Assembly (NCBI RefSeq): GCF_041431415.1
Contig: NZ_CP107845.1
Span: forward strand, 2,790,001-2,854,000
Length of the DNA stretch: 64,000 nucleotides
DNA from: Streptomyces sp. NBC_00513
GTDB lineage: Bacteria; Actinomycetota; Actinomycetes; Streptomycetales; Streptomycetaceae
Direction of reading: 5' to 3'
The position numbers were made by a program, and so were the translations under genes. Shown here piece by piece: positions 37,133 to 47,244 of this stretch. Under the pieces are notes generated by a model. It saw only the letters and a list, made by a program, of their open reading frames with translations, had not been told where the DNA came from and ran no database searches. Each line of letters opens with the position of its first letter. Position 1 is the first letter of the stretch.

Positions 37133-38443
37133 GTGACGCAGACAGCCTCCACCCCCGCATCCCCACCCGCCCCCGCGCCCGCCACCCCGCGGAAGCCGGG
37201 GCGCGTGCACCGCGCCTGGTTCGCGGCGGCCGTCGCCTTCGTGACGATCATCGGCGCCGCCGCCTCCGCCTCCCTGCCCGGCCTGCTCATCGAGCCGTTG
37301 CACGAGGAGTTCGACTGGTCGCGCGGCACGATCGGCCTCGCCGTCTCGGTGAACCTCGCCCTCTACGGGCTCACCGCGCCCTTCGCGGCGGCCCTGATGG
37401 ACCGCTTCGGCATCCGCAAGGTGGTCGCCGTCGCCCTGCTGGTCATATCCGGCGGCACCGTGGCCACGCTCTGGATGACCGAGTCCTGGCAACTGATCCT
37501 GTTCTGGGGCGTGCTGGTGGGCCTGGGCAGCGGCTCGATGGCGCTGGCCTTCGCGGCGACCGTCACCAACCGCTGGTTCACCGCCCGGCGCGGGCTCGTC
37601 ACGGGCATCCTGACCGCGGCCGGGGCGTCCGGTCAGCTGATCTTCCTGCCGCTGCTGTCCTGGCTGGTCGAGCACCACGGGTGGCGCCCGGCGGCGGTCA
37701 CGGTCTCGCTCGCGGCGCTGGTGGTCGTCCCGTTCGTCTGGCTGCTGCTGCGCGACCATCCCGCGGACGTGGGCCTCGCGCCGTACGGGGGCGCGTACGT
37801 GGAGAAGCCCGCCCCGGTCCCCGGAGCCGCGCGCCGGGCGCTGACGGTGCTGTTCAAGGCGGCCCGCACCGGCCCCTTCTGGCTGCTGGCCGGCACCTTC
37901 GCGATCTGCGGCGCCTCCACGAACGGCCTGGTGCGGACCCACTTCGTGCCGGCGGCCCACGACCACGGCATGCCGGTGACGGCCGCCGCCGGGCTGCTGG
38001 CGGTGATCGGCGTGTTCGACGTGGTCGGCACGATCGCCTCGGGCTGGTTCACCGACCGCTTCGAGGCGCGCCGCCTGCTGGCCGTGTACTACGCCCTGCG
38101 CGGGATCTCACTGATGTTCCTGCCGATGCTGCTGGCCCCGTCCATTCACCCGCCGATGATCTTCTTCATCATCTTCTACGGCCTGGACTGGGTCGCCACC
38201 GTCCCGCCGACCATCGCGCTGTGCCGCGAGCAGTTCGGGGAGGACGGCGCGATCGTCTTCGGCTGGGTCCTGGCCTCGCACCAGGTGGGCGCGGCCGTGG
38301 TGGCCTTCCTGGGCGGCCTCGCCCGCGACGCCTTCGGCTCGTACGACCTGGTCTGGTACGCCTCGGGCGGCCTGTGCGCGATGGCAGCGCTGATGGCGAT
38401 GGTCATCCGCCGCCGGCCCGCCGTGACCACGGCCACGGCCTGA
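37133..38443 (+). CDS. MFS transporter
   Basis: The 436-residue protein has 12 membrane segments and resembles the monocarboxylate/oxalate-type branch (YfcJ/OFA-like): FVTIIGAAASASLPGLLIEPL in helix 1, DRFGIRKVVAVALL after helix 2, and GFGWVLASHQVGAAVVAF-like stretch near 385. Start is the GTG at 37133. It is divergent from the GlxA-type regulator, 71 bases away, and belongs to the block inserted into the ybeY-era cluster. Substrate unknown. Confidence 0.88.
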   Translation: MTQTASTPASPPAPAPATPRKPGRVHRAWFAAAVAFVTIIGAAASASLPGLLIEPLHEEFDWSRGTIGLAVSVNLALYGLTAPFAAALMDRFGIRKVVAVALLVISGGTVATLWMTESWQLILFWGVLVGLGSGSMALAFAATVTNRWFTARRGLVTGILTAAGASGQLIFLPLLSWLVEHHGWRPAAVTVSLAALVVVPFVWLLLRDHPADVGLAPYGGAYVEKPAPVPGAARRALTVLFKAARTGPFWLLAGTFAICGASTNGLVRTHFVPAAHDHGMPVTAAAGLLAVIGVFDVVGTIASGWFTDRFEARRLLAVYYALRGISLMFLPMLLAPSIHPPMIFFIIFYGLDWVATVPPTIALCREQFGEDGAIVFGWVLASHQVGAAVVAFLGGLARDAFGSYDLVWYASGGLCAMAALMAMVIRRRPAVTTATA

Positions 38444-38516
38444 GCGTCCCGTGCCGCCGACCGGGCGCGGCCCGGCCCGGCGGACGTCGGGAACGCGGTG
38501 GACGCTCCCCCGGGCC

Positions 38517-38888
38517 TCAGCCGGCCGGGGTCGTGGACCTGAGGGTGCCGTCCGGGGCCGCGAGGAGGACCGGGGTGTCGGGGCCGCCGAGGTCGCCGAC
38601 CGCGGCGCGATCGGCGTCGGACGGGGCGTCGGCCGCGCTGACCACGGCCGCGGCCTCCAGGGACCGCGCCCCGCTGGCCACGGCCATGGCGACGGCCGTC
38701 TGGAGCGCGCTCAGCTTGAGGGAGTCCAGGTCCACGGTCCCGGCGACGTACGTACGACCCGTCTCGTCCCGGACCGCCGCCCCCTCGGGCACCCCGTTGC
38801 GGGCGCGGGCGCTGCGCGCCAGCGTGATGATCTTCTGGTCCTCGGGGTCGATCCCGGTGTTCCCGGTGTTCCCGGTGCTCTCGGTCAT
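38517..38888 (-). CDS. Cytidine deaminase-like protein without zinc ligands
   Basis: The 123-residue protein follows the cytidine-deaminase pattern (ITLARSARARNGVPEGAAVRDETGRTYVAGTV, then LSALQTAVAMAVASGARSLEAAAVV) but contains no Cys and no His at all, so the HAE and PCxxC zinc site is absent. It is therefore probably not a deaminase. It lies between corC/YjbR and the insertion before era, its usual place in streptomycetes. TATGCT seven bases before the ATG at 38888 favours that start; an ATG at 38900 with GAGG upstream is possible. Confidence 0.75.
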   Translation of the reverse strand: MTESTGNTGNTGIDPEDQKIITLARSARARNGVPEGAAVRDETGRTYVAGTVDLDSLKLSALQTAVAMAVASGARSLEAAAVVSAADAPSDADRAAVGDLGGPDTPVLLAAPDGTLRSTTPAG

Positions 38889-39029
38889 GGGCGAAAGCAT
38901 ATGGAGCGCCTCGACGGGCCGTGCGACGACCCCGCCGAGGCGCTCTCCCTGACGCCCCCGACGCCTCGGACCGGACCGGGCGTCCGCCCGCCGCACTTCG
39001 AGGACGTCGCGCGGCACCGGCGCCGCGCG

Positions 39030-39383
39030 TCACGGCCGGTCGAGCCGCAGCCGCTCCGCCTTCGGCAGCCCGGCGACCACGAGGTCGTACGAGTCCTCCA
39101 CCAGCTCCCGGACCATCGCATCCGGCAGCCCGCCCACCGTCACCGTGTTCCAGTGCCGCTTGTTCATGTGCCAACCCGGCACGATCGCCTCGTGATCGAC
39201 CCGCAGCCGCACCGCGAGGTCCGGATCACACTTCAGGTTGATCTTCAACGGAGAGGCGCCCAGCGCCGACAGCGCGAACACCTTCCCCAGCACCTTGAAC
39301 ACCGAGGTCTCGGGGGTGAAGGGGAACTCCTCCACGGCCTCGTTGAAGTCCAGGCAGAACGCCCGCAGTTGCTCCGGCGTCAC
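39030..39383 (-). CDS. MmcQ/YjbR family protein
   Basis: The 117-residue protein starts [22 protein letters not shown] and contains KINLKCDPDLAVRLR and GWHMNKRHWNTVTVGG, the characteristic YjbR/CyaY-like fold blocks. Members are proposed to bind DNA but the role is unclear. The start overlaps the corC stop by four bases, so the genes are coupled. Confidence 0.9.
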   Translation of the reverse strand: MTPEQLRAFCLDFNEAVEEFPFTPETSVFKVLGKVFALSALGASPLKINLKCDPDLAVRLRVDHEAIVPGWHMNKRHWNTVTVGGLPDAMVRELVEDSYDLVVAGLPKAERLRLDRP

Positions 39384-40693
39384 TCCGAGCCCTCCTCGCC
39401 CTCGCCGGCCGCCGCGACCACCGGCTCCACCAGCACCGTCACGATCTTGTTCCGCCGACCCGCCGGGGACTCGGCCGTCAACCGCAGGGGTCGCCCGTCC
39501 GGTTCGGGCAGGTCCACGATCGCCGAGGCGCCGGTGATCGGTACCCGGCCCAGCGCCTTGGCCAGCAGTCCGCCGACCGTCTCCACGTCCTCGTCGTCGA
39601 AGGCCTCGACGCCGAACAGCTCGCCGAGGTCGGTGATGTCGAGCCGGGCCGTGACCCGGTAGCGGTCCTCGCCCAGGTCCTCGACGGGCGGCAGCTCCCG
39701 GTCGTACTCGTCGGTGATCTCGCCGACGATCTCCTCGAGGATGTCCTCGATGGTGACGATGCCCGCCGTACCGCCGTACTCGTCGATGACGACGGCCACG
39801 TGGTTGCGCACCGACTGCATCTCGCGCAGCAGGTCACCGGCGTTCTTCGTGTCGGGCACGAACACCGCCGGCCGCATCGCCGTCGACACCAGGTCGGACT
39901 CCGCCTCACGGCTGATGTGCGTCTTGCGGACGAGGTCCTTGAGGTAGACGATCCCGACGATGTCGTCCTCGTTCTCCCCGGTCACCGGGATGCGCGAGAA
40001 CCCGGACCGCAGCGCCAGCGTGGTCGCCTGACGGATCGTCTTGTACCGCTCGATGCAGATCAGGTCCGTGCGCGGCACCATCACCTCGCGCACCAGGGTG
40101 TCCCCGAGTTCGAAGACCTGGTGCACCATGCGGCGCTCGTCGTCCTCGATCAGGGATTCCTTCTCCGCCAGGTCCACCATGGCCCGCAGTTCGGCCTCGG
40201 AGGCGAACGGCCCCTTGCGGAAACCCTTCCCGGGCGTGAGCGCGTTGCCGATGAGGATGAGGAGCTGCGGGATCGGGCCCATGACCCGGGCCAGCGGCAC
40301 GAGGACGTACGCGGCCGCCGTCGCCGTGTTCAGCGGGTGCTGCCGGCCGATGGTGCGCGGCGACACCCCCACGGCGACGAACGACACCAGCACCATGACC
40401 CCGATGGCCACGAGCAGCGCGGTCCAGGTGTCGCCGAACTCGTCGAGGCAGACGTACGTGACGAGCACGCCCGCCGCCATCTCGCAGGTCACCCGCACCA
40501 GCAGCGCCACGTTGAGGTAGCGGGTGGGGTCGGCGGAGACCTGGAGGAGCTTCGCGCTGCCGCGCCGCCCCTCCCGTACGGCCTGCTCGGCCCGGAAGGC
40601 GGAGATGCGGGCGATCCCGGACTCGGCGCACGCCGCGAACCAGGCGACCACGACCAGCAGGACCGCGCCGGTGATGAGTTGGGCGGCGTTCAC
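39380..40693 (-). CDS. corC: CorC/HlyC family transporter-associated protein
   Basis: The 437-residue protein has an N-terminal CNNM/DUF21 membrane domain (about 1-140, three or four helices), two CBS domains at about 205-330 ([38 protein letters not shown]) and a C-terminal CorC/HlyC domain ([19 protein letters not shown]). Proteins of this kind take part in magnesium or cobalt efflux. GTG start at 40693 overlaps the ybeY stop. Part of the phoH-ybeY-corC operon. Confidence 0.93.
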   Translation of the reverse strand: MNAAQLITGAVLLVVVAWFAACAESGIARISAFRAEQAVREGRRGSAKLLQVSADPTRYLNVALLVRVTCEMAAGVLVTYVCLDEFGDTWTALLVAIGVMVLVSFVAVGVSPRTIGRQHPLNTATAAAYVLVPLARVMGPIPQLLILIGNALTPGKGFRKGPFASEAELRAMVDLAEKESLIEDDERRMVHQVFELGDTLVREVMVPRTDLICIERYKTIRQATTLALRSGFSRIPVTGENEDDIVGIVYLKDLVRKTHISREAESDLVSTAMRPAVFVPDTKNAGDLLREMQSVRNHVAVVIDEYGGTAGIVTIEDILEEIVGEITDEYDRELPPVEDLGEDRYRVTARLDITDLGELFGVEAFDDEDVETVGGLLAKALGRVPITGASAIVDLPEPDGRPLRLTAESPAGRRNKIVTVLVEPVVAAAGEGEEGSE

Positions 40694-41187
40694 GAGACGG
40701 TGGGCGCGGGTGACGGACCGGTCAGGCCGCGCTCACCGCGCCAGCCGTCGACGATGGCCGCCTGGAGGCCGAACATCTCGGCCTTCTCGTCCGGCTCCTC
40801 GTGGTCGTACCCGAGCAGGTGCAGCACCCCGTGGACGGTCAGGAGCCCGAGCTCCTCGTCCATGGAGTGCCGCGTCGGCGCTTCCTCGCCCTGCCGCTTG
40901 GCCACCTCGGGACACAGGACGATGTCGCCGAGGAGCCCCTGCGGCGGCTCCTCGTCGTCCTTCGCCGGCGGACGGAGTTCGTCCATCGGGAAGGACATGA
41001 CGTCGGTGGGTCCGGGCAGGTCCATCCACTGGATGTGGAGCTGCTCCATCGCCGCCTCGTCGACGACGATGACGGACAGCTCGGACAGCGGGTGGATCCT
41101 CATCCGGGCGAGCGCGTAGCGGGCGATGTCGAGGATCGCCTGCTCGTCGACCTCGATTCCGGACTCGTTGTTGACGTCGATCGACAT
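40690..41187 (-). CDS. ybeY: Endoribonuclease YbeY
   Basis: The 165-residue zinc endoribonuclease matures 16S rRNA and checks ribosomes. The zinc motif [14 protein letters not shown] is near 127-140, with the conserved [10 protein letters not shown] upstream near 78. The ATG at 41187 starts [16 protein letters not shown], the usual N-terminus; the frame is open further upstream but without support. The gene is 13 bases after phoH and overlaps corC. Confidence 0.95.
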   Translation of the reverse strand: MSIDVNNESGIEVDEQAILDIARYALARMRIHPLSELSVIVVDEAAMEQLHIQWMDLPGPTDVMSFPMDELRPPAKDDEEPPQGLLGDIVLCPEVAKRQGEEAPTRHSMDEELGLLTVHGVLHLLGYDHEEPDEKAEMFGLQAAIVDGWRGERGLTGPSPAPTVS

Positions 41188-41200
41188 GGTGCGCTGGGTT

Positions 41201-42253
<1,053 letters not shown>

Positions 42254-42417
42254 GGGCCGGCACTGTGGCCTGCGCATACCTCCCACTGAGGGGTCGCTCG
42301 GGTCGTCGACCACCGGACTACCAAGGGTACGACTCCACCGCCGCTTCCCCGAGAGGTTTTCCCGCACGCGTCCCGGCCCGTCGGGGCGCGCCGGACGGGG
42401 CGCGGGGCGACCTGCGC

Positions 42418-43515
42418 CTAGACCGGGTGCCGGAAGCCGATCGTGGGGACCGCGCGGCGCCTCGGTCCCGGTGTCGTCCCGGACGGGACCAGCTCCTCCA
42501 GGAAGGCGTACCGGCCCCGCAGCTCGGCCGGGGCCGTCTGCCACCAGTGCGCGACCTCCGGCCATCCGGGGGCCGACAGGGAGCCGCCGAACTCCTGGAC
42601 CGACAGGGCCGCCGTCAGCCCCGCGAAGGCCAGCCGGTCCACGAGCGGCCACTCCGCGAGGGTGCCCGTCACGAACCCCGCCACGTACACGTCGCCGGCG
42701 CCCGTCGGGTCCAGCGCGTCCACGACGATCGCCGGGACCTCGGCCGTCTCCCCGGTCCTTCCGTCGACCGCGTACGAGCCCTCCGCACCCATGGTCACCA
42801 CGGCCAGCGGCACCTTCTCGGCCAGCGCCCGGGCCGCCGCGCGCGGACAGTCGGTGCGGGTGTAGCGCATCGCCTCGCCCGCGTTCGGCAGGAAGGCCTC
42901 GCAGTGCTCCAGGTCGGCCAGTGCCCCCAGGTCCCACCGCCCGCTCTCGTCCCAGCCCACGTCGGCGAAGACCAGGGAGCCCTGCCGGGCCGCCTCGGCG
43001 ACCCACGGCTCGACCCGGCCCGGTGCCAGCGAGGCCACGGCCGCGCGGGCGCGCGGCGGGCACAGGGGGAAGGGGTCGGGGCCCGCCGGGGGCGGGGCCT
43101 CGTGGCCGTGGGAGACCATCGTGCGCTCGCCCTCGTACGCCATCGAGACGGTGACGGGGCTGTGCCAGCCGGGGAGGGTGTGGGACATCGACAGGTCGAT
43201 GCCCTCGCCCTGTTCGAGCGCGTCCCAGCAGTACTCGCCGTAGTGGTCGTCCCCGAAGGCGGCGGCGAGCGAGGTCCGCAGGCCGAGCCGGGCGAGCGCG
43301 GCGGCCATGTTGGCGACGCCGCCGGGGCTGGAGCCCATGCCGCGCGCCCAGGATTCCGTGCCGCGGACCGGGGCGGAGTCGAGGCCGGTGAAGATGATGT
43401 CGAGGAAGACCGTTCCCGTCAGGAAGACGTCGCAGCCCGGTTCTTGGGGATCCCGCACCGGACCGAGCGGGTCCAGTTTCATGGGTCGGCTGATGCGGCT
43501 GTCCCGACTGGTCAC
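42418..43515 (-). CDS. PfkB-family carbohydrate kinase
   Basis: The 365-residue protein has the ribokinase signatures ARGMGSSPGGVANMAAALARLG near 50-70 and VDALDPTGAGDVYVAGFV near 270, the second containing the catalytic Asp. The sugar or nucleoside substrate is not evident. The GTG at 43515 is placed by GGGGAG six bases upstream; the longer frame is unsupported. It is divergent from an MFS-like transporter with a Crp-like site between them. Confidence 0.9.
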   Translation of the reverse strand: MTSRDSRISRPMKLDPLGPVRDPQEPGCDVFLTGTVFLDIIFTGLDSAPVRGTESWARGMGSSPGGVANMAAALARLGLRTSLAAAFGDDHYGEYCWDALEQGEGIDLSMSHTLPGWHSPVTVSMAYEGERTMVSHGHEAPPPAGPDPFPLCPPRARAAVASLAPGRVEPWVAEAARQGSLVFADVGWDESGRWDLGALADLEHCEAFLPNAGEAMRYTRTDCPRAAARALAEKVPLAVVTMGAEGSYAVDGRTGETAEVPAIVVDALDPTGAGDVYVAGFVTGTLAEWPLVDRLAFAGLTAALSVQEFGGSLSAPGWPEVAHWWQTAPAELRGRYAFLEELVPSGTTPGPRRRAVPTIGFRHPV

Positions 43516-43642
43516 GGTGTGCTCCCCGTTTCGTGCGTGTGCGGATCGAAGTCTCGTGAATGTGTCGAAGAGTCGTTTCTGCAAGTCGGCTTGAGGTGGA
43601 AAGCAGCGACCCCTGCCCCGGTTCGGCAGACGCAAACCCCAG

Positions 43643-43658
43643 TGTGACGCACATCACC
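43643..43658. promoter_or_regulatory. Crp-like binding site
   Basis: TGTGA-CGCACA-TCACC matches the classic Crp consensus TGTGA-6-TCACA at nine of ten positions. It lies in the 242-base divergent region between the PfkB kinase and the MFS-like gene. Streptomyces has a Crp homologue with a similar motif, so joint control of the pair is plausible. Confidence 0.45.
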
Positions 43659-43757
43659 GCCGGGTGGCTCTTCTGTCGACCGTCGAGCGCTTGATAAACA
43701 GGTGCACCGCCCACTCTCCGGAACCCTCGTTCCAGCTGCGCAGCAACGGAAACACCC

Positions 43758-45134
43758 GTGTCGATCACCTCCCCCGCGCCCTCGTCCGCGCACCCCGCCG
43801 CCTGGCCCCTGGTGGCCCTTTTCACAGCCGGATACGCGGCGCCCTACCTCCTCCCGACCGTGGTCGGCCGGCTCGACGCGTACCTTCCGCTGAGTCCCGC
43901 CCAGGCCGGTCTGATCGGCTCGGCCCTGCTGCTCGGATCCGCCGGCGCCGGGTTCACCCTGGCCTCCCGCATCCCCCACCACGGGCCCCGCGCCCTGGCC
44001 CGGCTCGGGCTGCTGCTCGCCGTCGCGGGCTACGGAACCGCGGCGTCGACCTCCCTGCTGCCCCTGGTCGTCGTGGGCGCCGTGGTCGGCGGCTTCGGCT
44101 CCGGGACGGCGACCGCCGTTGCCGCCTCCGGGATCGCCGGGACGCGCGATCCGCACCGCACCTCCGCCCTCGGACTGCTGTCGGTGTCGGCGACCGCGGG
44201 CGCGCTCTACCTGACGCTGCCCCGGTTCGGCGGCGACCTGCTCGGACACGGGCTGCCGTTCGCGGCCATAGCGCTGGTCGCCGCGGCGGTCTGGCCCGCG
44301 ACCTCCCGGCTCGGCGGCCCGGCCGGCGCCGGCCCCGCCGTACGGACCTCCGGGCGCCTTCCCTACCCGCGCGCCGGGGTGGTCCTGGCGGGCGGCCTGC
44401 TGCTGTGGTCGCTCGCCCAGAACTCGCTGTGGGGGGTCAGCGGCCGGATCGGCGCCGAGCAGGCGGGCCTGTCCGAGGTCACCCTCGGCATGGTCTTCGC
44501 CGCGGCGCTGGGCGCCGGCCTGGTCGGCGTCACGGCCGCCTCCGCCCTCGGCTCCCGGTGGGGCCGGGCCGTCCCGATCGGCGCGGGCACCGCGGTGATC
44601 GCCTGCTGCGTGGTGGCGGCCACCTCCGCTCGGGGCCTGGGCGGCTTCGCGGCCGGGGAGGTCCTCTGGAACGCCTTCTACCCGGTGGTCCTCTCGTACG
44701 TCATCGGTCTGGCGGCGGCCCTGGACCCGCGCGGCCGGTGGGCGGTGCTGGCCGGCTCCGCCTCCTCCCTCGGGGTGGCCTGCGGACCCGTCACCGGCAG
44801 CCTGCTCGCCGAGGCCCTCGGCTTCCCCGGCATGGGTCTGATCCTGGGCGCCCTGCTGCTGGCGGTGGCCTGGCCGATGACCGCCGTGGCGCTGCACGCG
44901 GGCGGCCGCCCGCTGGTGCCGGGGTCGGTCCGGCGCCGCGGCGGCGCGCCGGCGGCCGTGCTGGCCGCGAGCGCGGGCGCCCCGACGGGCGCGGTGCCCC
45001 GGGTCGGCGCTCCGGAGCTGGAGGTCGCCGAGATCTCGGTGCGCCCCGTGCGCCGAATGCCCCGAAGGGTCCTGCTACTCTCCCCCGCGACCCGGCGCGC
45101 CCGTGCCCGGACCGAGGACAGGGCGCGCGTCTGA
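43758..45134 (+). CDS. MFS-like membrane transporter
   Basis: The 458-residue protein has about 12 membrane segments (VALFTAGYAAPYLLPTVVG near 20, GSALLLGSAGAGFTLASRI near 53, and so on) and a long Ala/Arg-rich cytoplasmic C-terminus from about 390. The helix pattern is that of a major-facilitator protein although motif A is weak. GTG start at 43758. It may serve with the PfkB kinase. Substrate unknown. Confidence 0.75.
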   Translation: MSITSPAPSSAHPAAWPLVALFTAGYAAPYLLPTVVGRLDAYLPLSPAQAGLIGSALLLGSAGAGFTLASRIPHHGPRALARLGLLLAVAGYGTAASTSLLPLVVVGAVVGGFGSGTATAVAASGIAGTRDPHRTSALGLLSVSATAGALYLTLPRFGGDLLGHGLPFAAIALVAAAVWPATSRLGGPAGAGPAVRTSGRLPYPRAGVVLAGGLLLWSLAQNSLWGVSGRIGAEQAGLSEVTLGMVFAAALGAGLVGVTAASALGSRWGRAVPIGAGTAVIACCVVAATSARGLGGFAAGEVLWNAFYPVVLSYVIGLAAALDPRGRWAVLAGSASSLGVACGPVTGSLLAEALGFPGMGLILGALLLAVAWPMTAVALHAGGRPLVPGSVRRRGGAPAAVLAASAGAPTGAVPRVGAPELEVAEISVRPVRRMPRRVLLLSPATRRARARTEDRARV

Positions 45135-45145
45135 GCCGTCTCCTG

Positions 45146-46051
45146 CTAGCTCCGCTTGGGCACCGGTACCCGTACGAGGTCGGCGGCGATCGTCAGTTCG
45201 CCCGTGTAGCCGGCCGCGCGGGCCTGTCGCTCGAACTCGGTCGGGTCGGAGTAGCGCTGCGAGAAGTGCGTCAGCACCAGGTGCCGGACGCCCGCGTCGC
45301 GTGCCACCCGGGCGGCCTGACCGGCGGTCAGGTGGCCGTGGTCGGTGGCGAGTCGCTCGTCCTCGTCGAGGAAGGTCGACTCGATGACGAGCATGTCGCA
45401 GCCCTCCGCGAGCGCGTACACGCCCTCGCAGAGCCGGGTGTCCATGACGAAGGCGAACCGCTGCCCGGGCCTGTGCTCGCTGACGTCGTCCAGGGTGACG
45501 CCGTTCAACTCCCCCTCGCGCAGCAGCCGGCCCACGTCCGGCCCCTTGACCCCGCGTTCCGCGAGCAGCCCCGGCACCATGCGGCGCCCGTCCTGCTCGA
45601 CGAGCCGGTAGCCGAAGGCCTCCACCGGGTGCGAGAGCAGTCGCGCCTCCAGGGCGTACGCGGCCTCGCGCGCCAACGTCCCGTCGGCGGACACCGGTTC
45701 CTCGCGGAGCGGGACGGTCTCGCGGTAGGCGGTGGCGTATCGGAGCCGGTCGAAGAACTTCTGCCCCGAGGCCGGGTAGTGCGCGGTGACCGGGTGCGGA
45801 ACCCGGTCGAGGTTGATCCGCTGGATCACCCCGGCCAGGCCGAGGCTGTGGTCACCGTGGAAGTGGGTGACGCAGATCCGGTTGATGTCGTGCGCGGCCA
45901 CCCCGGCGCGCAGCATCTGGCGCTGGGTGCCCTCGCCCGGGTCGAAGAGGATGCCCTCGCCGTCCCAGCGCAGAAGGTAGCCGTTGTGGTTGCGGCTTCG
46001 GGTGGGCACCTGGCTGGCGGTGCCCAGCACCACGAACTCTCTTACGGACAC
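45146..46051 (-). CDS. rnz: Ribonuclease Z
   Basis: The 301-residue metallo-beta-lactamase-fold endonuclease removes 3' trailers from tRNA precursors. [22 protein letters not shown] opens the fold, [11 protein letters not shown] near 62 is the zinc motif, [10 protein letters not shown] near 205 and LTHFSQRY near 270 supply further ligands. GTG start at 46051, three bases after the HIT stop, so the genes are co-transcribed. Confidence 0.95.
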   Translation of the reverse strand: MSVREFVVLGTASQVPTRSRNHNGYLLRWDGEGILFDPGEGTQRQMLRAGVAAHDINRICVTHFHGDHSLGLAGVIQRINLDRVPHPVTAHYPASGQKFFDRLRYATAYRETVPLREEPVSADGTLAREAAYALEARLLSHPVEAFGYRLVEQDGRRMVPGLLAERGVKGPDVGRLLREGELNGVTLDDVSEHRPGQRFAFVMDTRLCEGVYALAEGCDMLVIESTFLDEDERLATDHGHLTAGQAARVARDAGVRHLVLTHFSQRYSDPTEFERQARAAGYTGELTIAADLVRVPVPKRS

Positions 46052-46054
46052 GGC

Positions 46055-46414
46055 TTATCCGGGGGGCCACTCGAGGCCGCGGCCGCCGAGGACGTGCGCG
46101 TGCGCGTGGAAGACGGTCTGCCCGGCGCCGGCGCCGGTGTTGAAGACGACGCGGTAGCCCTGGTCGTCGATCTTCTCGTCCGCGGCGACCCGACCGGCCT
46201 CGCGCAGCACGTCGGCGGCGACACCCGGCTCGGCGGCCGCGAGGGTGGCGGCGTCGGGGTAGTGCACCTTGGGGATGACGAGCACGTGCGTGGGCGCCTT
46301 CGGGCTGATGTCCCGGAAGGCGACGGTCGTCTCGGTCTCCCGGACGACGGTCGCCGGGATGTCGCCCGCGACGATCTTGCAGAACAGGCAGTCCGCCTGG
46401 GGTTCCCCGGCCAT
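46055..46414 (-). CDS. HIT-domain protein (HinT type)
   Basis: The 119-residue protein has the HIT start DCLFCKIVAGDIPATVV and the histidine triad VFHAHAHVLGG near 100-110. HinT proteins hydrolyse adenosine phosphoramidates. GGGAGG lies seven bases before the ATG at 46414. It sits between rsmE and rnz in the same direction. Confidence 0.95.
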   Translation of the reverse strand: MAGEPQADCLFCKIVAGDIPATVVRETETTVAFRDISPKAPTHVLVIPKVHYPDAATLAAAEPGVAADVLREAGRVAADEKIDDQGYRVVFNTGAGAGQTVFHAHAHVLGGRGLEWPPG

Positions 46415-46500
46415 TGCTGAGCCTCCCGTGAAGATGATCGGTCCCGGCATCGTATCCGCCGGCGCCCGCGCCCCGGCCAGGGGTTTGTGGCGCGGCCCGG

Positions 46501-47244
46501 TCAGCCCCAGCGTCCCGTGCGGGCCAGCAGGACAGCGACCGCGGCGGTGCCGGCGGTGGAGGTGCGCAGCACGGAGGGCCCCAGCCGGAACGGCAGGGCG
46601 CCGGCTTCCGCGAAGGCCGCGAGTTCCTCCGGGGAGACCCCGCCCTCGGGGCCGACGACCACGACGACGGACCCGGACGAGGGCAGTTCGGCCGTCGCCA
46701 GGGCTCCGGACGGGGCGTCCCGGTCCTCGTGCAGGACCACGGCCAGGTCGGCCTCGGCGAGCAGCGCCGCCACCTGCTTCGTGGAGAGGGCCTCGGCCAC
46801 CTCCGGGAAGCTGACCCGGCGGGACTGCTTGCCCGCCTCCCGGGCCGTGTTGCGCCACTTGGCGAGGGACTTGGCGCCCCGGTCGCCGCGCCACTGGGTG
46901 ATGCAGCGCGAGGCCTGCCAGGGCACGATCGCGTCGACGCCGGTCTCGGTCATGGTCTCCACGGCGACCTCGCCCCGGTCGCCCTTCGGCAGCGCCTGCA
47001 CGACGGTGATCCGGACGGCGGGCGCCGGCTCCTCGAAGGCCCCGGACACGGACACGACGAGGCGGTCCTTGCCCTCGGCCGCCTTCACGACGGCGTCGGC
47101 CCAGCGGCCCCGGCCGTCCGTGAGGACCACCGCCTCGCCGGGGTTGAGCCGCTTGACCGACACCGCGTGCCGGCCCTCGGGGCCCTCCAGGGTGAACTCC
47201 GGCCCCGCGGGGACCTCTTCGACCACGAACACGGGGGCCGTCAT
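46501..47244 (-). CDS. rsmE: 16S rRNA (uracil1498-N3)-methyltransferase
   Basis: The 247-residue SPOUT-fold enzyme methylates U1498 of 16S rRNA. VVVGPEGGVSPEELAAF near 196 and LGPSVLRTSTAGTAAVAVL near 224 are the cofactor-knot motifs; the N-terminal PUA-like part includes GRHAVSVKRLNPGEAVVL. The ATG at 47244 overlaps the NMO-like stop by four bases. dnaJ2-associated rsmE is usual in streptomycetes. Confidence 0.95.
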   Translation of the reverse strand: MTAPVFVVEEVPAGPEFTLEGPEGRHAVSVKRLNPGEAVVLTDGRGRWADAVVKAAEGKDRLVVSVSGAFEEPAPAVRITVVQALPKGDRGEVAVETMTETGVDAIVPWQASRCITQWRGDRGAKSLAKWRNTAREAGKQSRRVSFPEVAEALSTKQVAALLAEADLAVVLHEDRDAPSGALATAELPSSGSVVVVVGPEGGVSPEELAAFAEAGALPFRLGPSVLRTSTAGTAAVAVLLARTGRWG

